From: Gammaproteobacteria bacterium
GTDB lineage: Bacteria; Pseudomonadota; Gammaproteobacteria; UBA12402
Direction: 5' to 3'
Length of the DNA stretch: 5,006 nucleotides
Assembly: GCA_028282395.1 (NCBI GenBank)
Contig: JANQHY010000033.1
Coordinates: 1-5,006 of the forward strand
How positions within the stretch are numbered: the stretch's first letter is position 1; every line of letters starts with the position of its first letter. The notes below the pieces were generated by a model, which was not told the origin of the DNA, made no database searches, and saw nothing but the letters and a program-made list of their open reading frames with translations. The translations under genes were made by a program, and so were the position numbers. This document shows positions 1 to 5,006 of the stretch, one piece after another.

Positions 1-120
1 GGTGCCCTGGCATATAGTCGCCATAGTTTTATGCTCGGGTTTAGCATTATGCCAGTTATCTGCCTGCTTGGAGCTATGATTGTTATTTTTAAAATTAAAG
101 AGGGTTCCCATCATCGGTAA
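1..120 (+). CDS. C-terminal end of a membrane transporter (probably MFS), 5' end outside window
   Basis: The frame starting at base 1 is open for 39 codons and stops at TAA 118-120. The fragment reads GALAYSRHSF and then a strongly hydrophobic stretch (about residues 10-32, including LGFSIMPVICLLGAMIVIF), followed by a short basic tail, KIKEGSHHR. One last transmembrane helix followed by a short, charged cytosolic tail is how many MFS transporters end, and three other MFS genes lie in this window, so an MFS exporter or symporter is the best guess. The fragment is too short to assign a subfamily or substrate. It does not align with the C-termini of the two ProP-like genes downstream, so it is not another copy of them. 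It converges on the yqjG-like gene, with 105 nt between the two stop codons. Confidence 0.65.
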   Translation, partial: GALAYSRHSFMLGFSIMPVICLLGAMIVIFKIKEGSHHR

Positions 121-225
121 AACTTTGTCTTTTTTATTATTATTTGATAACGCAAGCACAGGGCGGTGTGTTGTTAAGGTTGCTCAGTGACTTGGAGTTG
201 AGCTGCACAGCGATATTCTGGATAA
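121..225. other. Convergent intergenic gap without a convincing terminator
   Basis: This gap separates two converging genes. It has a T-rich run at 127-136 just after the first stop, but no stable stem in front of it. A weak inverted repeat lies at 155-172 (AGCACA, 6-nt loop, TGTGTT, with one G-T pair) and has no U tract on either side. It may help to end transcription, but it does not meet the usual criteria for an intrinsic terminator. Confidence 0.3.
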
Positions 226-1173
226 CTAAAGTGACGCTCTATTATGCGCGGCAGAAAAATCGAGTTGTGGGCCTTTGGGAATAATTTGATTAGGATTGAT
301 CGTGGTTTGGCTGAAATAGTAGTGAGTTTTGATTTGATCAAAATCAACAGTTTCAGCAATACCAGGATATTGAAATAGTTCACGCAGATAGTTTGAGATA
401 GCATCATAATCGCGCAACTGTTTTTTATTGGCCTTGAAGTGGCTGTAATAGACAGCATCGAAGCGGATAAGTGTAGTAAAGAGGCGCCAGTCTGCCTCGG
501 TAATCTGCTTGCCAACGAGGTAGCGCTGATTACTTAAGCGCTGTTCTACCCAATCAAGCGCATTGAATAGTTTATCAAAAGCTTCCTCATAAGCTTCTTG
601 CGTTGTTGCAAAGCCTACACGATAGACGCCGTTGTTGATGTTGTCATAGATGCGTTCATTCACAGTGTCGATTTCAGCGCGAAGTGGTTCAGGATAGTAA
701 TCACTATGGTCAGCGCTAATGTCATTGAATGCGCTATTGAGCATACGAATAATTTCCGCTGACTCATTGTTGACAATAGTCTGGCGCTGTTTATCCCACA
801 ATATTGGTACGGTTACGCGGCCGCTATAGTTAGCATCGGCATGAGTATAGAGTTGATGCAGATAATTGATATCGGCAAGTGGCATATCTTTTGATAGCTC
901 TGAATCAAATTGCCAGCCTTGCTCAAGCATGAGTGGGCTGACTATGGTTACGTTAATAGCTTGTTGGAGCTTTTTGAGAACACGAAAGATTAGCGTGCGA
1001 TGTGCCCAAGGACAAGCTAATGATACAATCAGCTGATACCGTCCTGCTTCGGCGGGAAAGGTGTCACTTCCTATTTTGTGGCGAAACTGTGACGCCTCGC
1101 GAACAAATTTTCCCTTTGTTGCCGCGGTTTCATACCATTGGTCATGCCACTTGCCTTCGATAAGTAATCCCAT
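226..1173 (-). CDS. yqjG: Glutathionyl-hydroquinone reductase (Xi-class glutathione transferase, YqjG/ECM4 family)
   Basis: This is a cytosolic enzyme that reduces glutathionyl-hydroquinones to hydroquinones with a second glutathione, releasing GSSG; it is a repair step for quinone-glutathione adducts. The 315 residues are close to the family length (about 320-330). The start MGLLIEGKWHDQWY is the typical N-terminus. The thioredoxin-like domain carries the family's catalytic motif SLACPWAHR, with Cys54 as nucleophile. It also has a GW pair at 86-87, the cis-proline strand TVPILWD (121-127, V-P at 122-123) and NNES at 135-138 for binding glutathione. The helical C-terminal domain has NGVYRVGFA (181-189) and ADWRLFTTLIRFDAVY (227-242), and ends with HYYFSQTTINPNQIIP (284-299). 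Tyr184 and Tyr285/286 match the active-site tyrosines known in the family. The start lies 5 nt after the dps stop with no clear Shine-Dalgarno of its own, so translation is probably coupled to dps. Confidence 0.93.
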   Translation of the reverse strand: MGLLIEGKWHDQWYETAATKGKFVREASQFRHKIGSDTFPAEAGRYQLIVSLACPWAHRTLIFRVLKKLQQAINVTIVSPLMLEQGWQFDSELSKDMPLADINYLHQLYTHADANYSGRVTVPILWDKQRQTIVNNESAEIIRMLNSAFNDISADHSDYYPEPLRAEIDTVNERIYDNINNGVYRVGFATTQEAYEEAFDKLFNALDWVEQRLSNQRYLVGKQITEADWRLFTTLIRFDAVYYSHFKANKKQLRDYDAISNYLRELFQYPGIAETVDFDQIKTHYYFSQTTINPNQIIPKGPQLDFSAAHNRASL

Positions 1174-1178
1174 AATAA

Positions 1179-1622
1179 TTAATTCTGGCTACTGCGTAAC
1201 ATCCATAGTGTTTTTTCGTGTTCAACCAGACGATCAGTCAGAATACTGACAGTGCCTTCATCATCATGACTTTGAGCTGTTGTAATGGCTGTTTTAAGCG
1301 TTGAAACCATGTGATGGTGGTCATCAGCAAGTGTTTTTACCATCGCGTTGGCATCAAGGTTACTGTCTCCTTCATCGATTGTCTTCAGCTGTAAAAATTG
1401 CTCTAGCGTTGCTGGTGCTTGGCCGCCCAGAATAATAATACGTTCAGCCAGCGTATCTGCTGCTTCAGCCAAGGCCTCGTACTGCTCCTCAAACATCTCA
1501 TGTAGCATTTTAAAACAGGGGCTTTTGACATGCCAATGGAAGTTTTGTGTCTTGACGTAGAGGACATAGGTATCAGCCAGTAGCGGTGATAAAACGTCAA
1601 TAGTTGCTTGATTAGTCGCCAT
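1179..1622 (-). CDS. dps: Dps-family ferritin-like protein (DNA starvation/stationary-phase protection)
   Basis: This is a Dps miniferritin. Family members form 12-subunit shells that oxidise Fe(II) with H2O2 and store the iron, suppressing Fenton chemistry. With the start chosen here it has 147 residues. The dimer-interface ferroxidase ligands line up exactly with E. coli Dps H51, H63, D67, D78 and E82 as His29 (in NFHWH), His41 and Glu45 (in LHEMFEEQYE), Asp56 and Glu60 (in DTLAERI). Glu for Asp at the third site is a conservative change seen in MrgA-like members. The frame also allows an ATG two codons earlier (1628), but the Shine-Dalgarno GAGGAG (1629-1634) directly abuts that ATG and lies 6 nt from the one at 1622, so 1622 is preferred. 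The N-terminus lacks the lysine-rich DNA-binding tail of E. coli Dps, so this is probably an iron/peroxide protein with weak or no DNA binding. It is the first gene of a two-gene operon with yqjG. Confidence 0.93.
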   Translation of the reverse strand: MATNQATIDVLSPLLADTYVLYVKTQNFHWHVKSPCFKMLHEMFEEQYEALAEAADTLAERIIILGGQAPATLEQFLQLKTIDEGDSNLDANAMVKTLADDHHHMVSTLKTAITTAQSHDDEGTVSILTDRLVEHEKTLWMLRSSQN

Positions 1623-1628
1623 GATCAT

Positions 1629-1634
1629 CTCCTC
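1629..1634 (-). promoter_or_regulatory. Shine-Dalgarno site that fixes the dps start
   Basis: The - strand reads AAAGAGGAG immediately before ATGATCATG. The GAGGAG core has 0 nt to the first ATG and 6 nt to the second, so ribosomes should start at the second (1620-1622). Confidence 0.8.
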
Positions 1635-1657
1635 TTTAGAATTGTATTTCGCTGACT

Positions 1658-1686
1658 ATCCTATCATAGCCTAGAGCAGGTGACAA
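1658..1686 (-). promoter_or_regulatory. Putative sigma70 promoter of the dps-yqjG operon
   Basis: On the - strand, TTGTCA (1681-1686, 5 of 6 to consensus) is separated by 17 nt from TAGGAT (1658-1663, 4 of 6). A TG one base before the -10 box makes it an extended -10 element. Transcription would begin near 1651, giving a leader of roughly 30 nt that contains the GAGGAG site. I saw no clear OxyR, Fur or PerR operator, so the stress regulation usual for dps is not shown by the sequence. Confidence 0.5.
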
Positions 1687-1700
1687 TATTTTTGGCGTTG

Positions 1701-1882
1701 GTCAGAATATAGACTGTAGCCTCAGTAAGATTGCAGTCACGCGACTCTTTGCCTACAATGAGTTACTCAATTAGGTGAGGCAGAAAACAGTTGGCGCGTT
1801 TGCTTCGGCACACTATTTAATTATGGCGACAGTGATCTCTCTGCTAGCGTTATGGAATAGGAAACGGCAGATCGATTGTTAA
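1701..1882 (+). pseudogene. Decayed C-terminal remnant of a third ProP-like MFS transporter
   Basis: The gap in front of the first symporter gene translates, mainly in the frame ending at TAA 1880-1882, into a degraded version of the end of the two downstream transporters. SAHYLIMATVISLLAL (frame of 1796) lines up without gaps with PAFYFMILALFSLLAL of the second paralogue (8 identities over this stretch, including SLLAL), and is followed by a basic tail NRKRQ like the paralogues' RRN/SKR. Upstream in the same frame, SLSKIAVTRLF (1718-1750) fits SLGFNVSFAIF without gaps. The two blocks are the right distance apart to within two codons, but are interrupted by a TAG at 1772-1774. Further upstream, VRI-stop-TVASV in another frame (1701-1727) resembles VRYTVVSL, implying a frameshift. 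No start, ribosome site or N-terminal half remains. It is read here as a fossil third copy of the array; chance resemblance among hydrophobic helices is the alternative. Confidence 0.5.
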
Positions 1883-1891
1883 CGCTTAGGT

Positions 1892-1905
1892 TATAATATT
1901 TAGGA
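1892..1905 (+). promoter_or_regulatory. Possible -10 element and ribosome binding site of the first ProP-like gene
   Basis: A perfect TATAAT (1892-1897) lies just upstream of AGGA (1902-1905), which is 6 nt from the ATG at 1912. The ribosome site is acceptable. The TATAAT has no recognisable -35 box at 15-18 nt, and its start point would fall within the ribosome site, so its role as a promoter is doubtful. The real promoter may lie further upstream within the fossil sequence. Confidence 0.3.
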
Positions 1906-1911
1906 TAATAT

Positions 1912-3210
1912 ATGAGATCCATTTATCTGTTTGGTGCATTGGGAACGATTATTGAATGGTATGATTTCTGTGTTTATGCCTATCTGGCTAGTGTTTTTGC
2001 ACAGATTTTTTTTGTTACGCATGAACCTTGGCTGTCGATGGTATTAGTTTACACGGCATTTTTCATTAGTTATCTTGCTAGACCACTCGGTGGTATAATT
2101 TTTGGTAACATTGGTGATCGTTTTGGTCGTAAACGGGCGTTATTACTGGCTATTGGCATTATGACAGTCAGTATGGTTGCTACTATGTTGTTACCAACTT
2201 GGCATACAATTGGAGTCATCGCACCATTGCTGTTATTAATTTTTCGAATTATACAGAGCCTTTCAGCCGGTGGTGAAACGACTGGATCGTTTATTTATGT
2301 ATTAGAATCGTGCGCACGTAGCCGTCACGGCTTATATGGTAGTTTTATCTGGTCAATGACTTTTGTCGGCGCACTGTTAGCTTCAGGCGTGATTACCGTA
2401 TTGCATCATCTTCTTTCCCAGCAGCAACTATTGAGCTGGGGTTGGCGTTTGACTTACTTAATTGGGGCTATTGGCGGGATAATTATTTTTGTGTTAAGAG
2501 CGTTTATTGCTGAATCGCTGGAATTTACCCAAGCGCAACAGCAATTCGCTAAGCAAAAAAGTGTTGTAAGGCAATGCTCTCCATTGAAAGAGGCGCTTTT
2601 GTATCATAAGGCAACTATCTTTACGATTACTATTTTGTTGGCCTTGCCAGCTGTGGTTATCTCTTTCACACTGATCTATTTCCCTCACTATATTCAGCAC
2701 TATTTTAACTATCAACCTAATGCAGCACTTGCTTTGAACACGCTGATATTACTTATGGCTATTGCGGTAATGATATTATCTGGCGCGCTATCTGATCGTA
2801 TTGGCTATAAAAAAGTGGCGGTTTTCAGTGCTTGTTGTCTGCTACTGTTGAGTTACCCTATTTTGCATTTAATTACAGTAGAGAGTTGGATTAGAGTTAT
2901 CATTGTACAGCTGGTGCTAATGCTAATTATCGTTTCTTACGAAGGGGCGATGCCTGCCATTATGGTTAGATTGCCGCCACTAGAAGTAAGATACACTGTC
3001 GTCTCTTTAGGTTTCAATATTTCTGCATCAGTTTTTACCGGCTCATCTTTACTGATTTTTGACCAGTTAGCACGCTTGTCATCTAATCATTTTGCGCCAG
3101 CATTTTATTTTATGGTATTAGCATTGCTATCATTGGCTGCGCTTTTTCTGCTACGACGCAACAGTAAATTGCGTGTTGAGGGCGCAGAATCGCCACGATA
3201 TAGTCAATAA
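1912..3210 (+). CDS. MFS transporter of the metabolite:H+ symporter (MHS, ProP-like) family, copy A
   Basis: This is a 12-helix inner-membrane protein of 432 residues that probably imports a small organic solute with protons; family members carry proline/betaine, 2-oxoglutarate, citrate or shikimate. Features in order: GTIIEWYDF in helix 1 (11-19), the MHS hallmark; LARPLGG (55-61) followed by the loop 2-3 motif GNIGDRFGRK (65-74); LSAGGETTGS in helix 4 (117-126); SWGWRL before helix 6 (175-180); a central cytosolic loop at about 201-232; the second-half loop motif GALSDRIGYK (291-300); VRYTVVSLGFN at helix 11 (359-369); and a last helix at about 395-414. Helices fall near 3-25, 41-64, 75-95, 98-118, 144-165, 180-200, 233-257, 270-290, 300-320, 326-345, 363-385 and 395-414. 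The C-terminal coiled coil of E. coli ProP is absent, so osmosensing of that type is unlikely. A TAA two codons upstream in frame fixes the start at 1912. The substrate is unknown. Confidence 0.9.
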   Translation: MRSIYLFGALGTIIEWYDFCVYAYLASVFAQIFFVTHEPWLSMVLVYTAFFISYLARPLGGIIFGNIGDRFGRKRALLLAIGIMTVSMVATMLLPTWHTIGVIAPLLLLIFRIIQSLSAGGETTGSFIYVLESCARSRHGLYGSFIWSMTFVGALLASGVITVLHHLLSQQQLLSWGWRLTYLIGAIGGIIIFVLRAFIAESLEFTQAQQQFAKQKSVVRQCSPLKEALLYHKATIFTITILLALPAVVISFTLIYFPHYIQHYFNYQPNAALALNTLILLMAIAVMILSGALSDRIGYKKVAVFSACCLLLLSYPILHLITVESWIRVIIVQLVLMLIIVSYEGAMPAIMVRLPPLEVRYTVVSLGFNISASVFTGSSLLIFDQLARLSSNHFAPAFYFMVLALLSLAALFLLRRNSKLRVEGAESPRYSQ

Positions 3211-3326
3211 CGTCATAACACTGAGAAAAGAAAACCTACAATTTGATTTTATAATGACACTATTTACACCAATTAGCTTCATCTACTAAACTAGTAATGT
3301 GTTTTTGCATAGACAGGAGTTGTCTT
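3211..3326 (+). promoter_or_regulatory. Spacer between the tandem transporters with candidate promoter elements for copy B
   Basis: The 116-nt spacer is AT-rich and has no terminator-like hairpin, so read-through from copy A is possible. Two weak promoter candidates exist: a perfect TATAAT at 3250-3255 without a -35 box, and TTTACA (3263-3268, 5 of 6) with TAAACT (3287-3292, 4 of 6) at an 18-nt spacing. The second -10 overlaps a perfect inverted repeat, TACTA-AAC-TAGTA (3284-3296), which could be a small operator or chance. A strong Shine-Dalgarno, AGGAG at 3315-3319, lies 7 nt before the GTG start of copy B. Confidence 0.3.
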
Positions 3327-4652
3327 GTGCAATTAGGTTGTCACCACAACAATAGTGTGCGCGTAATCTATTTTATTGGCGCATTGGGAACGATTATTGA
3401 ATGGTACGATTTTGCTATCTACGGCCATCTTGCGCCAATTTTTTCTCATCTATTCTTTTCTAGCAAAGATGGGTGGTTATCGTTACTATTCGTTTACGGC
3501 ATATTTTTTATTAGTTATTTAGCTCGACCACTTGGCGGCTTGCTTTTCGGCTATATTGGTGATCATATTGGTCGTAAACCAGCACTGCTTCTCTCTATTA
3601 GCATCATGACTGTTAGCATGATTGCTATGCTGCTGATGCCAACTTGGCAAACGATTGGCGTGATGGCGCCATTATTGCTATTAGTATTTCGTATTATGCA
3701 GGGGTTGTCTGCTGGTGGTGAGACAACTGGATCATTTATTTATGTTCTTGAATCAGTGAGCCGTAAGCGTCATGGTCTCTATGGCAGCGCTATTTGGGCG
3801 ATGACTTTTGTTGGAACACTTTTGGCATCCGCTGTAGCAGCAGTATTAACACATGCACTTTCTCATATACAAATGTTTGCTTGGGGATGGCGCTTAGCAT
3901 ATTTAATTGGTGCCATAGCAGGAGTTGCCATTTTCTTTTTGCGTGCGATGATGCCAGAGTCCCTCGAGTTTGCTCAGGCGCAAAACAAAGTCGCTAATCA
4001 AGATGAGAATTTGGCACCATTGAAAGAGGCCGGTCTCTATTATAGGCGCACAATTTTTTTAACAGCAATATTATCTGCTTTACCTGCGGCAGTTGTTTAT
4101 TTTACAGTGATTTATTTTCCGCAGTATATTCATCACTATTTTGAGGTGCCTTTTTCTGCTGCACTCGGACTCAATACAGTCATATTATTGGTTGTTACCA
4201 TTTCTATGATACTATTCGGTTGGTTATCTGATCATATTGGTCAGAGGAAAATGTTGGTTTTTAGTGCGCTCTGTTTTCTTTTACTAAGTTATCCTATTTT
4301 GACACTGGTAACAGCAAAAGTTTGGCACATTATTGCATTAACTCCATTTTTGTTCATTGTATTCGTAGCAATCTACGAGAGCTCTCTCCCGGCTGTGATA
4401 GTAAGACTAGCACCATTAAGAGTGAGATATACAGTTTTCTCTTTAGGCTTCAATGTCTCGTTCGCGATTTTTGGTGGTTCTGCACCGTTGCTTTGTTCGC
4501 AATTAGCACATTGGTCGCCTAACCATTTAGCGCCGGCATTTTATTTTATGATTCTGGCACTTTTCTCTCTGCTGGCGCTGTTCTTGCTATCTAAGCGTGA
4601 CAGCGCTATGTTAGATAAGTCTGCTAATAGTATCTGTATTAGTGCCGAATAG
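3327..4652 (+). CDS. MFS transporter of the metabolite:H+ symporter (MHS, ProP-like) family, copy B
   Basis: This tandem paralogue of the preceding gene has 441 residues and 12 predicted membrane helices. The first ATG in frame (3297) has no ribosome site and would add a Cys-rich extension unlike the family. GTG 3327-3329 sits 7 nt after AGGAG (3315-3319) and gives the N-terminus MQLGCHHNNSVRVIYF, so it is preferred. It carries the same landmarks as copy A: GTIIEWYDF (21-29), LARPLGG (65-71), GYIGDHIGRK (75-84), LSAGGETTGS (127-136), AWGWRL (185-190), GWLSDHIGQRK (298-308), VRYTVFSLGFN (366-376) and APAFYF (402-407). In both loop motifs the Arg after Asp is His (GDH, SDH). Hand alignment gives 136 of 200 identities over the first half and less in the second; the central loop is three residues shorter. 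The conserved frame suggests an intact proton-coupled importer. Differences concentrated in helices 1, 5, 7, 10 and 11 suggest a different or shifted substrate. The last 14 nt overlap the opposing efflux gene. Confidence 0.9.
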   Translation: MQLGCHHNNSVRVIYFIGALGTIIEWYDFAIYGHLAPIFSHLFFSSKDGWLSLLFVYGIFFISYLARPLGGLLFGYIGDHIGRKPALLLSISIMTVSMIAMLLMPTWQTIGVMAPLLLLVFRIMQGLSAGGETTGSFIYVLESVSRKRHGLYGSAIWAMTFVGTLLASAVAAVLTHALSHIQMFAWGWRLAYLIGAIAGVAIFFLRAMMPESLEFAQAQNKVANQDENLAPLKEAGLYYRRTIFLTAILSALPAAVVYFTVIYFPQYIHHYFEVPFSAALGLNTVILLVVTISMILFGWLSDHIGQRKMLVFSALCFLLLSYPILTLVTAKVWHIIALTPFLFIVFVAIYESSLPAVIVRLAPLRVRYTVFSLGFNVSFAIFGGSAPLLCSQLAHWSPNHLAPAFYFMILALFSLLALFLLSKRDSAMLDKSANSICISAE

Positions 4653-5006
4653 TATTCTCTTTAGTAGGCATTATTAATCTTGCTAGCGCAGCAATAACGA
4701 CTATTATAGTCACAAAGATTGCGTACGGCTGTGTTGACTGAATGGGAAAGAGCATAAGCAGCGTGCCAGCCAATGCACCGATAAAAAATTGTAAGAAACC
4801 TAACATTGCAGCAGCATAACCGGTGCAGTGGCCAAAAGGTTCCATTGCGCCTGATGCGGATGAGGAGACAAGAAAAACACCACCAAGGCCCATGGGAATG
4901 AAGGGTATCACAAAGCCAAGTAGACTCGACGGCCAGAAGAGCATCATCAAACTACCGCCAGCAATCAGCAATAGACCGCATAGGATAGAGCTGTGAATGC
5001 TGAAAT
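4639..5006 (-). CDS. C-terminal part of a Bcr/CflA-type MFS drug-efflux transporter, 5' end outside window
   Basis: The - strand frame is open from the window edge to TAA at 4639-4641, about 121 residues. It needs no start inside the window: the codons upstream of the apparent TTG at 4971 continue as FSIHSSILCGL, in keeping with a helix of the same protein. PMGLGGVFLVSSSASGAMEP followed by FGHCTGYAAAMLGFLQFFIG is the characteristic helix 10-11 region of Bcr/CflA (DHA1) exporters, whose usual form is A(L)EPFG..AGTASALLGFLQ. It is followed by a last helix, YAIFVTIIVVIAALARLI, and a short polar tail. Such proteins export drugs or small metabolites with proton antiport. The usual Ala-Gly-Thr after EPFG is Cys-Thr-Gly-Tyr here. 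The gene converges on copy B of the symporters and their 3' ends overlap by 14 nt. Confidence 0.85.
   Translation of the reverse strand, partial: FSIHSSILCGLLLIAGGSLMMLFWPSSLLGFVIPFIPMGLGGVFLVSSSASGAMEPFGHCTGYAAAMLGFLQFFIGALAGTLLMLFPIQSTQPYAIFVTIIVVIAALARLIMPTKENTIRH

Noticed and set aside
155..172. Inverted repeat AGCACA...TGTGTT as an intrinsic terminator
   Set aside because: It has only six pairs including a G-T, and no U tract follows on either strand.
174..515. Open frame on the - strand within and beyond the end of the yqjG-like gene
   Set aside because: It lies mostly inside a well-supported gene in another frame, has no ribosome site, and its translation resembles no family.
1061..1600. 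Several open frames (+ 1061-1249, + 1348-1560, - 1403-1600) over yqjG and dps
   Set aside because: All are overlaps of two conserved genes in other frames, with low-complexity or Cys/Ser-rich translations and no start signals.
1798..1813. Small hairpin with a TTCG tetraloop (TGC-TTCG-GCA)
   Set aside because: The stem has only three contiguous pairs before a mismatch, and it lies within the transporter fossil, so it is likely chance.
2494..2715. Open frame on the - strand inside transporter copy A
   Set aside because: It is antisense to a conserved membrane-protein gene, with no ribosome site and no recognisable product.
3794..4522. Two + strand open frames (3794-3997, 4322-4522) inside transporter copy B
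   Set aside because: Both are out of frame within a conserved 12-helix transporter and give Cys/Ser/Trp-rich nonsense typical of shifted hydrophobic codons. They are not signs of a frameshift, since copy B aligns with copy A throughout.
4624..4642. Inverted repeat CTAATA-7 nt-TATTAG at the convergent gene ends as a bidirectional terminator
   Set aside because: The stem is perfect but entirely AT-rich apart from its outer pair, lies inside the coding end of copy B, and has no T run on either side.
1..5006. A new defence, toxin-antitoxin or biosynthetic system in the window
   Set aside because: Every substantial reading frame belongs to a known family (MFS transporters, Dps, glutathionyl-hydroquinone reductase). 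No repeats, nuclease, toxin or enzyme-cluster signatures were seen.

Overview
The window is about 5 kb of moderately AT-rich, densely coded bacterial DNA. The protein families and codon use suggest a gammaproteobacterium. Neighbouring ProP-like transporters of the intracellular-bacterium type hint at a host-associated lineage (Coxiella/Legionella-like or similar), but the sequence alone does not settle this. I found no RNA genes, CRISPR arrays, insertion sequences or phage genes.

Layout from left to right: (1) positions 1-120 carry the C-terminal end of a membrane protein on the + strand, probably an MFS transporter. (2) Facing it on the - strand is a two-gene unit, dps then a yqjG-type glutathionyl-hydroquinone reductase, separated by 5 nt. 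It has a recognisable sigma70 promoter upstream of dps. It pairs ferrous iron/H2O2 detoxification with quinone-glutathione adduct repair, so it reads as a small oxidative-stress operon. (3) The roughly 280-nt gap between dps and the next gene is not empty. It holds what looks like the decayed C-terminal end of a third ProP-like transporter gene on the + strand. (4) Two full-length tandem MHS-family (ProP-like) MFS symporter genes follow on the + strand, roughly 60% identical by eye. The second should start at a GTG with a good ribosome binding site, 30 nt inside the longest reading frame. (5) At the right edge, the C-terminal part of a Bcr/CflA-type drug-efflux MFS gene lies on the - strand. 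Its last codons overlap the end of the second symporter by 14 nt.

The main biological story is local expansion of ProP-like transporters: two intact paralogues plus a fossil, next to two other transporter genes, giving four or five transporter genes in 5 kb. Substrates cannot be read from the sequence. I see no clearly new molecular system. The most interesting items are the unlisted transporter fossil, the tandem pair with its non-canonical GGE-T-T-G motif, and the two corrected start sites.
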